Below, piece by piece: positions 35,070-43,371 of a DNA stretch of 49,284 nt (positions within the stretch are counted from its first letter, which is position 1; the number at the start of each line of letters is the position of its first letter). Position numbers and translations under genes: made by a program. The notes beneath the pieces are model-generated. The model made no database searches and was not told the origin of the DNA. It saw only the letters and a program-made list of their open reading frames with translations. Source of the DNA: CAUJGQ01 sp042408665 (GTDB lineage Bacteria > Chloroflexota > Dehalococcoidia > CAUJGQ01). Location of the stretch: positions 1-49,284 of the forward strand of contig JBHOQW010000243.1 in the NCBI GenBank assembly GCA_042408665.1, written 5' to 3'.

Positions 35070-36059
35070 ATGAAGGCGATCGTCCTGGAGGAGTACGGCG
35101 GACCCGAAGTGCTGCGCCTTCGCGAGGTGCCGGAGCCCGTGCCCGGCCCCGATGAGGTGCTGGTGCGCGTGGCGGCCACCGCCCTTAACCGCGCCGACCT
35201 GCTCCAGCGTATGGGGCGCTATCCGCCACCCTCCCTCCGGCCGGCACACGAGATCCCCGGCCTGGAGTTCGCGGGCACGGTGGAGCGCGTGGGCGAGCGC
35301 GTCACCACCGCCCGCCCCGGCGACCGCGTGTGCGGTCTGCTGGCCGGCGGCGGCTACGCCGAATACGTGGTCACCCACGAGCGCATGCTCATCCCCATCC
35401 CAGAAGGGATGAGCTTCGAGGAGGCGGCGGCCGTCCCGGAGGTCTTCCTTACCGCCTTCGACGCCCTCTTTCCCCAGGCCGACCTGCGCCTGGGCGAGGT
35501 GGTGCTGGTGCATGCCGGCGGCAGCGGCGTAGGCACAGCCGCCATCCAGCTCGCCCGCGCCGCCGGCGCCCGTGTGCTCTGCACCTTGGGGAGCGCAGAG
35601 AAGGCCGCGCGGGCGAGGGAGCTGGGCGCCGAGCTGGCCATCAACTACCGGGAGCAGGACTGGGCCGCCGCCACGCGCGAGGCCACGGCCGGGCGTGGCG
35701 CGGACGTGATCCTGGACTTCGTGGGGGCGCCATACCTGGAGCAGAACGTGGCCGCCGCCGCGCCGCAGGGGCGTATCGTGTTCATCGGCACGATGGGCGG
35801 CGCCGCCGGCACGCTCAACATCGGCCTGATGATGCAGAAGCGGCTGCGCCTGTTCGGCACCGTGCTGCGCGCCCGCCCCATCGAGGAGAAGATCGCCCTC
35901 ACGCAGGCGTTCATCCACCACGCCCTGCCCCTGTTCCGCGCCGGCCGGCTGCACCCGGTGGTCGACCGCGTCTTTGCCCTGCACGAGGCGCCGGCGGCGC
36001 ACCGCTACATGGAAGAAAACCGCAACTTCGGCAAGATCGTCCTGCGCGTGGCCGCCTGA
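35070..36059 (+). CDS. NAD(P)H:quinone oxidoreductase, zeta-crystallin/PIG3 type
   Basis: 329 aa from ATG 35070; GTG codons at 35058 and 35061 are alternative starts. A zinc-free MDR: GroES-like N-domain (MKAIVLEEYGGPEVLRLREV, RADLLQRMGRYPPP) and Rossmann domain with HAGGSGVGTAAIQLA. The ALNRADLLQRMGRYPPP segment is characteristic of the PIG3/QOR branch, which reduces quinones by one- or two-electron transfer with NADPH. None of the structural-zinc cysteines of alcohol dehydrogenases is present. It follows a YciI gene. Confidence 0.92.
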   Translation: MKAIVLEEYGGPEVLRLREVPEPVPGPDEVLVRVAATALNRADLLQRMGRYPPPSLRPAHEIPGLEFAGTVERVGERVTTARPGDRVCGLLAGGGYAEYVVTHERMLIPIPEGMSFEEAAAVPEVFLTAFDALFPQADLRLGEVVLVHAGGSGVGTAAIQLARAAGARVLCTLGSAEKAARARELGAELAINYREQDWAAATREATAGRGADVILDFVGAPYLEQNVAAAAPQGRIVFIGTMGGAAGTLNIGLMMQKRLRLFGTVLRARPIEEKIALTQAFIHHALPLFRAGRLHPVVDRVFALHEAPAAHRYMEENRNFGKIVLRVAA

Positions 36060-36229
36060 CCGCGGGGCGGGCGACGAATCGAGCGACAAGGGTATGGCGG
36101 ACGTACCGCGGGAGCCGGCGCCATCGCCGCCCTGGCGCTGGCGGGCGGGGGAGGAGGGGTTTGACCGGCCGTTCTCTCACCTGGGAGCGGGCGCGGACAG
36201 GCAGCGCCGGTCAGGCGCGACGCGCCCAC

Positions 36230-37165
36230 TCAGCGGACCGGCCCTGCCGGCTCGTGCACCAGGGCGCAGCAGATGGCCGTGTGGTCGGCCGTCTCCGGTT
36301 GGATGGTGGTGTGTAAGATGTGGAAGCGGTCGGCCAACAGGGAGGTGAGGTCGTCCAGCACCGCGTGCGCGTCGCGACTGCCGTCTAGCTCGGCGTGCGC
36401 GCTCATGGCGATGAACCCCGACGTCACCGTCCATACGTGGACATCGTGCACGCCTGCCACCCCCGGCACGCTGAGCATCGCCGCCTGCAACTCCCCCATG
36501 TCCACGCTGTAGGGTGTCCCCTCCAGCAGCACGTCCACCGCCTCGCGCAAGAGCTGCCAGGAGCCAACGAGGATGAGGCCGCCGATGAGCAGCGAGGCCA
36601 CGGCGTCCGCCTCGCTCCACCCGGTGAGCAGGATCACCGCGCCGGCCATCATGGCGCCGGCGGAGCCGAGCGCGTCGCTGGCCACGTGCAGGAGTGCGCC
36701 GCGCACGTTCAGGCTGGCGCCAGCCCCACCGCGGAGCAGGATGATGCCCACCACCAGGTTGGCGACGAGGCCGGCGGCGGCGATGGCCAGCATCGGGCCG
36801 GAGGCCACCGGGTGCGGCTGCGACAGCCGCTGCAGCGCCTGCCAGGCGATGCCCAGCGCGATCAGGATGAGCAACGCGCCGTTCACCAGCGCCGCCAGGA
36901 TCTCGGCGCGGTAGTAGCCGTAGGTCTTCTGCGGCGTGCTGGGCCGGCCGGCCGCCCACGCCGCGAACAGCCCCAGACCCAGCGCCAGCACATCGGTGAG
37001 CATGTGGCCGGCGTCGGCGAGCAGGGCCAGGGAACCGGTGAGCAGCCCGCCCACCGCTTCGGTCAGCGCAAAGGTGATGGTAATGACCAGAGCAAGCAGC
37101 AGCGCCTGTCGGTTGCGCGTGCGCAGGTGCTCGCCGCCGTGCTGATGCTCGTGCTGCGCGGTCAC
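36230..37165 (-). CDS. Cation diffusion facilitator, zinc/cadmium type (CzcD/ZitB-like)
   Basis: 312 aa from GTG 37165 (GGAGGACC upstream); a longer open frame reaches 37264. The N-terminus has a His-rich stretch (HEHQHGGEH). Six membrane helices follow. The tetrahedral metal site is the Zn/Cd type: H54 and D58 (HMLTD) in helix 2 and H160 and D164 (HVASD) in helix 5. A C-terminal ferredoxin-like cytoplasmic domain (MLSVPGVAGVHDVHVW) is complete. The protein should export Zn2+ or Cd2+ in exchange for protons. It converges on the quinone oxidoreductase gene and is divergent from a HAD gene. Confidence 0.93.
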   Translation of the reverse strand: MTAQHEHQHGGEHLRTRNRQALLLALVITITFALTEAVGGLLTGSLALLADAGHMLTDVLALGLGLFAAWAAGRPSTPQKTYGYYRAEILAALVNGALLILIALGIAWQALQRLSQPHPVASGPMLAIAAAGLVANLVVGIILLRGGAGASLNVRGALLHVASDALGSAGAMMAGAVILLTGWSEADAVASLLIGGLILVGSWQLLREAVDVLLEGTPYSVDMGELQAAMLSVPGVAGVHDVHVWTVTSGFIAMSAHAELDGSRDAHAVLDDLTSLLADRFHILHTTIQPETADHTAICCALVHEPAGPVR

Positions 37166-37287
37166 GCGGCCCGGTCCTCCGTTTCCGGCCCTTACCAGTG
37201 TACCGAGATCGCCACCCCCCATCACCCCTCCATCGCCCGACATGCTAGCCTGAAACCGACACACCTCCCCGACGAGGACCGGCTCGC

Positions 37288-38034
37288 ATGAGCGTCACCC
37301 CCCGCGCCGTGATCTTCGACCTGGGCGGCACCCTGGTGGACTGGCCGGAGTGGGACACGGACGGGCCGCGCCGTTGGGCGCTGGCCTACGACTACCTGGT
37401 CGCCGCCGTACCCCGTCCCGACTGGCCGGAGCGCGCGGCGTTCGTGGCCGCCATGAGCGCGGCCGAGCGCGCCCACTGGCTGCGCGTGGAGACCGAGCAC
37501 TGGAGCGGCCCGCCCTCCGCCCTGGTGCACGACGGCTTCCGCCGCCTGGGCCGGCACCCGCACGAGCATGAGCTGCTGGCCGTGCTCGACGGCTATGCCC
37601 GCGCCGTGGACGGCTGGGCCGTCGCCTTCCCCGACGCCGTGCCCACCCTGCAGGAGCTGCGCGCTCGCGGTTATCGCCTGGGGCTGCTTTCCAACACTTG
37701 GTGGGCCGCCGACTGGCACAACGCCGATCTCGCCACCCACGGTCTGGCCGAGCTGCTGGATGAGCTCGTCTACACCTCTGACCTGCCCCACTCCAAGCCC
37801 CATCCCTCGGTATTCCTGGAAGTGGCCGGCCGGCTAGGGGTGCCGCCCGCCGCCTGCGTGATGGTGGGCGACCGGCCGCTGGACGACATCGTCGGGGCGC
37901 TGGGCGTGGGGATGCGCGCCGTGTGGAAGACCAACAGTCGGCCGCGCCCCAAGCCGGACTTTATTGTCCCCACGGCCACCATCGCGCACCTGAGCGAGCT
38001 GCCGCCGCTCTTGCGCGCCTGGGGCGGCGATTAG
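37288..38034 (+). CDS. HAD-superfamily hydrolase
   Basis: 248 aa; ATG 37288 after GACGAGGACC. Motif I reads FDLGGT: the nucleophile Asp11 is present, but the general acid/base Asp two residues on is Gly13, a known DxGGT variant with reduced or altered phosphatase action. Motif II appears as LLSNTW, the motif III Lys in HSKPHP, and motif IV as GDRPLDD. The helical cap lies between. Possible roles include a slow phosphatase or a haloacid/epoxide-type relative; the substrate is unknown. The stop overlaps the PolX-family stop convergently. Confidence 0.87.
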   Translation: MSVTPRAVIFDLGGTLVDWPEWDTDGPRRWALAYDYLVAAVPRPDWPERAAFVAAMSAAERAHWLRVETEHWSGPPSALVHDGFRRLGRHPHEHELLAVLDGYARAVDGWAVAFPDAVPTLQELRARGYRLGLLSNTWWAADWHNADLATHGLAELLDELVYTSDLPHSKPHPSVFLEVAGRLGVPPAACVMVGDRPLDDIVGALGVGMRAVWKTNSRPRPKPDFIVPTATIAHLSELPPLLRAWGGD

Positions 38035-39776
38035 GGCCCCCCACGCACGTGGGCCTGGCGCACAAACTCCGCGAACGGCAGGGTGTTGAGCACGTTGGCC
38101 GGCCCCGCCCAGCCGCGCCGGGCTACGTCTACGGCACCCAGCACGTTGTTCAGCTCCTCCGTGCGATGCGCGTCGCTGTCCACGACCAGCTTCACGCCCC
38201 GGCGCACGGCCTCACGCACCAGGTAGTCCGGCAGATCCAGACGATCGGCCGGGCCGTCGATCTCCAGGAATTTGTCGTGGCGCAGACAGGCCTCGAACAC
38301 GGCGTCCCAGTCGGCGTCGACACCCTCGCGTTGCAGCAGCAGCCGGCCGGTGGGATGGGCGATGCCGTTGATGGCGGGGTGGGCCAGCGCGGCCAGCAGG
38401 CGGCGGGTGATCACCTCCCGCGGCTGGCGGAAGCCGGTGTGGATGGAGGCGAGGCAGAACTGGTGGACGGCCAGCACTTCGTCCGGCACTTGGAGGCGCC
38501 CGTCGACGGTGATGTTCACCTCCAGGCCGTTGACCAAGCGGATCTGGGGGAAGGCTTGCTGCAGCGCGGCCAGCTCCCGCGCACGGGCGGCGAAGTCCAG
38601 GTTAGGGTACGAGTGGTCGGTGATCACCAAGTACTCGCGTCCCAGCGCCACCGCCGCCTCCACCATGGCGCGGGCGCTATCCCGCCCGTCGCTCCAGGTC
38701 GTGTGGCTGTGACAATCGCCGCGCACGTCCTGCGGGGTGAGCAGGCGGGGCAGGGTTGGGCCCACCTCCAGCTCGCCCCAGTTCTCGCGCAGTTCCGGCG
38801 GCGGCGCCGGCAGGCCGAGCAGGGCGTACACCTGCTCCTCCTCCGGCGTGGGCAGCACCGCGCCGTCAGGGCCGCGGGCGCCGTCGGGGCCTAGCGCCAG
38901 CCCGCGTGCGCGGGCGCGCTCTGCCAGCGCGGCGTTGTGCGCAGGCGAGCCGGTAAACCACTGCCAGAGCGCACCGAACCGCTCCGGCGGACCAGACAGG
39001 ATGTCCACCCGCTGGCCGCCGGACAGGCGCAGGGTGATGCCCCGCAGCGCTGGAGGCCCCGCGCGCTCGCCCACTAGCGCCCCGACATCGAAGGTCGTCA
39101 CGCCTTCGGCGCCGGGGAAGGCGGACATGTGGCGCACCAGCGCCGCACCATCCCTGGCCGCCACGGCGATGTTGATGTTGCCGGCGGTGGCGCAACGGCG
39201 GCGGATGCTGCCGGCGATCTCGGCCCGCTGCACGGTGGGCCCGGCGTGCAGGTACGCCACCACCGGCCCGGCCGCGGCAAGCGCCACCGGCAGCAGCATG
39301 CGGTCCGGCCGACGGGCCAGTTCGGCCAGCCCCTGGGCGATGCGGCGCAGGAGCGCCGGGCTGAGGCCGGCGTTGGCCAGCTCGCCATGCTCCAGCTTGC
39401 GCGCCAGGTCGTCGATGTCCTCCACGCCGGCGGCGGCCAGCTTGAGCGCCGTGGCCGGGCCGACGCCAGGCACCTGCACCAGCTCCAACACCGCGTCCGG
39501 CACGCCGGCCAGCGCCTCCTCGAAGCGGGCACAACGGCCGGTGCGGAACCATTCGTCCAGGTGTCCGGCGATGGAGGGGCCCACGCCGGGGATCTCCGTG
39601 AGGCGCCCCTGCCGCCACAGCTCGCGTGCCGGAACGCCCAAGCGGGCGAGGGCGTGGGCCGCCCGCTCGTACGCCTCCACCACGAACCGGTCCGCGCCCT
39701 TGACCCGCAGCGCCGTGGCCACATCGCGCAACAGCTCCACCAACTCACGGTTGCTGCCGCGCACCTCCTCGGTCAT
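38031..39776 (-). CDS. PolX-family protein: polymerase-dead domain plus PHP nuclease domain
   Basis: 581 aa from ATG 39776 (GGAGGT upstream); the longer frame to 40106 is ignored. Order: 8-kDa-like helical domain with helix-hairpin-helix motifs (GVGPS 64-68, GVGPA 104-108), Pol-beta-type palm, linker, C-terminal PHP domain. In the palm, the GSIRR motif is intact, but the catalytic D-x-D is N200-I-N202; the third Asp remains (VDI, D258). The PHP domain is complete: H356 and H358 (CHSHTTWSDG), TDHS (386-389), GLEVNI, H446, H474 and DSDAH (533-537). It probably keeps 3'-5' exonuclease or AP-endonuclease-like DNA-repair activity while having lost polymerisation. Confidence 0.9.
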   Translation of the reverse strand: MTEEVRGSNRELVELLRDVATALRVKGADRFVVEAYERAAHALARLGVPARELWRQGRLTEIPGVGPSIAGHLDEWFRTGRCARFEEALAGVPDAVLELVQVPGVGPATALKLAAAGVEDIDDLARKLEHGELANAGLSPALLRRIAQGLAELARRPDRMLLPVALAAAGPVVAYLHAGPTVQRAEIAGSIRRRCATAGNINIAVAARDGAALVRHMSAFPGAEGVTTFDVGALVGERAGPPALRGITLRLSGGQRVDILSGPPERFGALWQWFTGSPAHNAALAERARARGLALGPDGARGPDGAVLPTPEEEQVYALLGLPAPPPELRENWGELEVGPTLPRLLTPQDVRGDCHSHTTWSDGRDSARAMVEAAVALGREYLVITDHSYPNLDFAARARELAALQQAFPQIRLVNGLEVNITVDGRLQVPDEVLAVHQFCLASIHTGFRQPREVITRRLLAALAHPAINGIAHPTGRLLLQREGVDADWDAVFEACLRHDKFLEIDGPADRLDLPDYLVREAVRRGVKLVVDSDAHRTEELNNVLGAVDVARRGWAGPANVLNTLPFAEFVRQAHVRGGP

Positions 39777-40086
39777 CGTTCTGTTCCCACCTCCATCCGC
39801 GCGACCCCACCATCCGTCAGTATGCACGCGCGCGGGTCTTGCGGCTCGCTTGACGCGCCGATGATAGCCGGGGCAACGTGAGCAGCATGACGACCCGTAG
39901 CACCACCATCCGCCTGTAGGACGAGGTCGCGAAGCGGCTATTAGGGAGAGGGGGTAGGGGGTGAGGGCCGGCACGCGGTGCTCGGCCCTCGTCGGTAGCG
40001 GTGGCGGGATGCCCCGGCGGCGCAAACCGCGTACCATGGCCGATGGGGTGGCCGCACGCCGCTCACCACCTGCGCGGAAGGACGCC
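39777..40086. other. Intergenic region between PolX and a hydrolase gene
   Basis: 310 bp with no intact gene. It holds the promoter region of the PolX gene and an interrupted antitoxin-like start (39887-39963). Nothing else was recognised. Confidence 0.5.
39887..39963 (+). pseudogene. Relic of a ribbon-helix-helix antitoxin gene
   Basis: ATG at 39887 begins MTTRSTTIRL, then an in-frame TAG (39917-39919), then DEVAKRLLGRGGRG and a stop. This is the usual N-terminus of RHH/CopG antitoxins with one nonsense codon and an early truncation. No toxin partner is adjacent. It is short, so a chance resemblance is possible. Confidence 0.4.
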
Positions 40087-40947
40087 ATGCCGTACGCCGT
40101 CACCAACGGAATCCGAACCTACTACGAGATCGACCCCGGCCCCCCCGGCGCGCCGCCCGAGCCGCTGGTGCTGCTGCACGGATTCACCGGCAGCATCGCC
40201 CAGTGGCAGGAGGTACGCCCCTGGTTTAGCACCGAGCGGCGGGTGATCTGTTACGACCTGCGCGGCCACGGCCACAGTGAGGCGCCGCAGGACCTGGCCT
40301 CCTACACCATGACCGCCTACGCCGACGACCTGCGCGACCTCCTGGATCACCTGGCGGTGGCCCGCGCCGATGTGCTGGGTAGCTCGTTCGGCGGCATGGT
40401 GGCGCTGGAGTTCGCGTTGCGTTACCCGGCGCGGGTGCGCAGCCTGATCCTGGCCGATACCTCCGCCGGGCCGCGCTGCATCGAGCTGTCCGAGGCCATC
40501 GCCGCCCGCGAGGAAGGTATTGAGCGTGCCCTGTCCTACGCCGCCGAGCACGGCCTCAGCGCCCACGTGGAGCGCGAGCTGGCCACCAACCCGCTGCTGC
40601 GCGCCGACCCCACCCGGCACGAACGCTTCCATGAGCGCTGGCGGCGCATGACGCTGCACGGGTTCCTGGGCGCCGGCAAGGCGCGCGCCGAGCGGCCTGA
40701 CCACCACGCCGATCTCGGCCGCCTGACCATGCCGGTGCTGATCGTGGTCGGTGACCGCGACGTGCTCGTGCCGGCCGCCGAGTACATGCACGCCCACATC
40801 CCGCACAGTGCCCTGCGCCTCATCAACCACGCCGGTCACCCCGCCGTGGCCGACCAGCCGCACGGTTTCGCCGCTGTGGTGCGCGGCTTCCTCACCGGAT
40901 TGACGGCCGATACCGGCTCGGTCCCTCCCATGAGCGCTGAGCGATGA
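40087..40947 (+). CDS. Alpha/beta hydrolase
   Basis: 286 aa from ATG 40087 (GGAAGGAC upstream). The fold-1 oxyanion motif LLHGFTG (29-35) is followed by the nucleophile elbow GSSFGG (Ser100). Asp225 in VGDRD and His251 in HAGHP complete the catalytic triad. No signal peptide, so it acts in the cytosol. The family covers esterases, enol-lactonases (PcaD-type) and C-C hydrolases; the DLRGHGHSE segment is common to all of these. Neighbours give no substrate clue. Confidence 0.92.
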   Translation: MPYAVTNGIRTYYEIDPGPPGAPPEPLVLLHGFTGSIAQWQEVRPWFSTERRVICYDLRGHGHSEAPQDLASYTMTAYADDLRDLLDHLAVARADVLGSSFGGMVALEFALRYPARVRSLILADTSAGPRCIELSEAIAAREEGIERALSYAAEHGLSAHVERELATNPLLRADPTRHERFHERWRRMTLHGFLGAGKARAERPDHHADLGRLTMPVLIVVGDRDVLVPAAEYMHAHIPHSALRLINHAGHPAVADQPHGFAAVVRGFLTGLTADTGSVPPMSAER

Positions 40948-41022
40948 TCGGGTACAGCCCGCACCCCGGCCTGTGGCCACCCCGCTCCCGTGTGGGGGTG
41001 AGGGCAACCTTCGCCGGGCCCC

Positions 41023-41457
41023 TCACTCGGCCTCGTCGCCCTCCGCGTTCACCAGCGCGTCCGGCGCGGCCAGCTCCTCGATCAGCTCCTTGAGCACCAC
41101 GGCGGCGTTGTGCTCGGTGTCCCGCGCCGCGAACACGAGCGTGATCGGCCCGGCGCGCGCCGCCGCCACCAGTTCCTGCACCAGCGCCTGTTTCGCCGGC
41201 GCGGCAAGCTCCGCCCGGTACCGCTGCCGGAACTCCTCCCAGCGAGCTGGCTCGTGGTGGAACCAGCGGCGCAGCTCTGGGCTGGGCGCCATGTCCTTGA
41301 GCCAGGCGGTGAGATGCGCCACCTCGCGTCGCAGCCCGCGCGGCCACAACCGTTCCACCAGGAAGCGGGCGCCGTCCCCCGGCTCGGCCGGCTCGTAGAC
41401 CCGTTTGAGCCGCACGCGGGGCGCTTGGGCCATGTCCCCGTCCCGGGTGTCGCTCAC
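41023..41457 (-). CDS. DUF488 family protein
   Basis: 144 aa from GTG 41457. The start overlaps the stop of the upstream GlnR-like gene in a GTGA arrangement, which is strong evidence for this start and for translational coupling. DUF488 features: KRVYEP start, RFLVERLWPRGL, KDMAPSPELRRWFHHEPARWEEFRQRY, and the TLVFAARDTEHNAAVVL block. The structural role is unknown; conserved Arg, Trp and Asp residues suggest a nucleotide- or nucleic-acid-related function. Being the second gene of the GlnR-like unit may be informative. Confidence 0.88.
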   Translation of the reverse strand: MSDTRDGDMAQAPRVRLKRVYEPAEPGDGARFLVERLWPRGLRREVAHLTAWLKDMAPSPELRRWFHHEPARWEEFRQRYRAELAAPAKQALVQELVAAARAGPITLVFAARDTEHNAAVVLKELIEELAAPDALVNAEGDEAE

Positions 41458-42170
41458 TCGGCGATGCGGTAGCCGACGTTGCGCACCGTCTCGATGAGCG
41501 ACGGCGCCTCGGCGGCCAGCTTGGCACGCAAGCGGCGGATGTGCACGTCCACCGTGCGCAGGCCACCCAGATAGTTATACCCCCAGATTTTGGTCAGCAG
41601 CATCTCGCGCGTGAGCACTTTGCCGCGGTTCAGAAGCAGCAGCCGGACAAGCTGGAACTCGGTGTAGGTAAGGTTCAGGGGGCGCCCGGCCAGCCAGGCA
41701 CGGAAGCCCTCCACGTCGATCGTCAGCGGCCCAGCGCTGAGCAGGTGCGCCCCGGCCAGCCCGCGTCGGCGTGCGACCAGCGCCGCGCGCAGCAGCGCCT
41801 CCTCCGCCCGGTGCGGCGGCAGGAGGATATCGTCCACCAGGATGAGGAGGTCGGCCGGAGGGAGGGTAGCCGTGCCCGTGGCGGCCAGCACCGGCACCGC
41901 CAGCCCGCGTAGCTCCTCCAGAAGCGGTTCCAGCGCCGCATGGGCGGCGTGGAGGGCGGCGGGTGTGGTGGCGTCCACGATCACCAGGCCGGGACGGGGG
42001 CTGAACAGGCGCGTGGCGAAGGCCGGGTCGGCGTAGGTGAGAACGCGCGTGTCCACGCCCAGCCGCGCGAGCCCCTCGGCCCATGCCGGGGCGCCGCTGC
42101 CCGCCTCCGGACCGGCCACCGCCGCCTGGCGCAACCCCGGATCCAGCGCGTCGTGTCGGCTGGCGGCCAC
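41454..42170 (-). CDS. GlnR-type orphan OmpR-family regulator
   Basis: 238 aa. The N-terminal half is an atypical receiver domain: one Asp is present in VIVDATTP, but the acidic pocket and the conserved Lys (DDILLPP in place of DDYLxKP) are absent, as in actinobacterial GlnR, which is not phosphorylated. The C-terminal winged helix (about 140-235) closely resembles GlnR, with LTYTEFQLVRLLLLNRGKV, WGYNYLGGLRTVDVHIRRLR and LIETVRNVGYRI. GlnR controls nitrogen assimilation genes. There is no adjacent sensor kinase. Phased 11-bp arrays upstream of itself and nirA fit its expected targets. Confidence 0.83.
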   Translation of the reverse strand: MAASRHDALDPGLRQAAVAGPEAGSGAPAWAEGLARLGVDTRVLTYADPAFATRLFSPRPGLVIVDATTPAALHAAHAALEPLLEELRGLAVPVLAATGTATLPPADLLILVDDILLPPHRAEEALLRAALVARRRGLAGAHLLSAGPLTIDVEGFRAWLAGRPLNLTYTEFQLVRLLLLNRGKVLTREMLLTKIWGYNYLGGLRTVDVHIRRLRAKLAAEAPSLIETVRNVGYRIAE

Positions 42171-42216
42171 GGCCTGCCTCCCGCGGGATCAAGGGAGGAG
42201 CGAGGAAGGGAGAAGC

Positions 42217-42257
42217 GAGGAACGAGCGGCGGTTGCGCACCGGCGGGCTCGTTCCTC
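42217..42257. repeat. 11-bp inverted repeat in the GlnR-like leader
   Basis: GAGGAACGAGC (42217-42227) and GCTCGTTCCTC (42247-42257), perfect, with a 19-nt spacer. A related AACGAGGAACGAG stretch occurs at about 24215. It may be a leader hairpin or a dispersed intergenic palindrome. Confidence 0.5.
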
Positions 42258-42299
42258 ACCCCTCGCTGCTCACGGTTCATCAGGGCCGGATGAGTGCCG

Positions 42300-42316
42300 G
42301 CTACCGCCACGGTAGC
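42300..42316 (-). terminator. Hairpin after the GNAT gene
   Basis: GCTACCG (42300-42306), CCA loop, CGGTAGC (42310-42316): a perfect 7-bp stem 10 bp after the GNAT stop. No T-run, so it is a weak terminator at best. Confidence 0.4.
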
Positions 42317-42324
42317 GGTCGGGC

Positions 42325-42362
42325 ATTACGCCGCTGTTACAGGCAGGTGAATTCGCTGTGAC
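42325..42362. promoter_or_regulatory. Phased 11-bp array upstream of the GlnR-like gene
   Basis: ATTAC (42325), GTTAC (42336), GTGAA (42347) and GTGAC (42358) are each separated by exactly six bases. This is the layout of a GlnR box (GTnAC-n6-GAAAC repeated). It is 155-192 bp upstream of the GlnR-like start and overlaps the 3' end of the GNAT gene. Confidence 0.55.
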
Positions 42363-42964
42363 GACCGCACCGCCGGCCGCAGGCGCGCGGCCAGGACGGC
42401 ATCAAGCACGGCGGCGGGCACGCGGGCGCCAACGCGCAGGAACAGGGCGGCCTCCGGCACGCCGCACACCTCCGGGTCATCGGTGACCACGGGCACGAAG
42501 CCGTACCGGCGCAGGCCCATGGCGATCATGCGCCGGTAGACGGTGGGATGGACCGGCTTGTACGTCAGGTCCCAGGAGGAGGGCAGGGCAAAGGCGAGCA
42601 GCACCTCTTCCTCACTGTGGGGGTCTGCCAACACCGTCGCCATGAGCGCCCGCGCCAGCGCCGTGCCGGCGCGCCACTCGCGCGCCACCTCCAGGCCGAT
42701 CTCACGCACCGCCGGCAGGGCCTGCCAGCGGCCGAACGACGGCGCCACCGCCGCCCAGCCCACGATCCTCCCGTCGGCCACCGCCAGCGTCAGACGAGCA
42801 CGGGGATCGGCCGCCAGCCGGGCCAGCACGGAGCGGCGCACGGCCTGGCTGCGGGTGATGCCGCACAGCCCGTCACTGAGCGAGTAGCGCTCGAGCGCCG
42901 CCAGCGACGCGGGGTGGATGACCGCTACCGTCGCGCGCGGTCCAGGTGGTGCTCGGTTCACCAT
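42326..42964 (-). CDS. GNAT-family N-acetyltransferase
   Basis: 212 aa from ATG 42964 (GGAGGGATC upstream); the longer frame reaches 43294. The acetyl-CoA core is seen as LTLAVADGRIVGWAAVAP, then a helical motif with EVAREWRAGTALARALM in place of the QxxGxG/A loop. The C-terminal part (FALPSSWDLTYKPVHPTVYRRMIAMGLRRYGF) resembles AcuA-like protein acetyltransferases that act on acetyl-CoA synthetase; this is only a resemblance. It is the gene directly upstream of the GlnR-like gene, on the same strand, with a 155-bp gap. Confidence 0.8.
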   Translation of the reverse strand: MVNRAPPGPRATVAVIHPASLAALERYSLSDGLCGITRSQAVRRSVLARLAADPRARLTLAVADGRIVGWAAVAPSFGRWQALPAVREIGLEVAREWRAGTALARALMATVLADPHSEEEVLLAFALPSSWDLTYKPVHPTVYRRMIAMGLRRYGFVPVVTDDPEVCGVPEAALFLRVGARVPAAVLDAVLAARLRPAVRSSQRIHLPVTAA

Positions 42965-43371
42965 GAGATCCCTCCACGGGCGCCGCCCGCCGTGGTCAGG
43001 CCGGCGGCGCTGCATATGCCTGTAGTCGCAAGCGGCTCCAGGGTAGCAGGCGGGGATTGCGGCGGCGTTAAGCGGCCGTGAACAGGTCGTTAATGGGCAG
43101 CCCCAGGCCCACCGCCCGTTGGGGCTCGCGCGGGACAGCGCCACCGGTGCGGGATGCAGGACTTTTTTGGGGGGATGGCCGCACGCAAGTCCGTTGTCGC
43201 CCGTATCAACCGCGCCCGTGACCGTGCCGATACTTGCCATGAGGGCCGGCCCTGAGCCTGGCCGAGAGCGCTCGCTCTGGCGGAGCCTGACCAAGAAGCC
43301 CCGACCGACGCCTCGCTCCCGCCCGCGGTGCGGCGTCGCGGTGCGCGTCGTCGGTCGTCTTGAGGTGTGGC
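42965..43371. other. Divergent intergenic region with an OmpR-type array
   Basis: 407 bp between the GNAT gene (minus) and the degenerate GGDEF gene (plus). It contains the three-repeat array at 43067-43093, an inverted repeat GGACTT/AAGTCC (43159-43164, 43187-43192) around a T6 run, and no protein-coding sequence I can support. Confidence 0.5.
43067..43093. promoter_or_regulatory. Three-repeat 11-bp array (GlnR/PhoB-type site)
   Basis: GTTAA (43067), GTGAA (43078), GTTAA (43089), each exactly 11 bp apart; on the other strand TTAAC, TTCAC, TTAAC. The spacing and GTnAA core fit an OmpR/PhoB-class dimer site. It lies between the GNAT and degenerate GGDEF genes. Confidence 0.55.
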
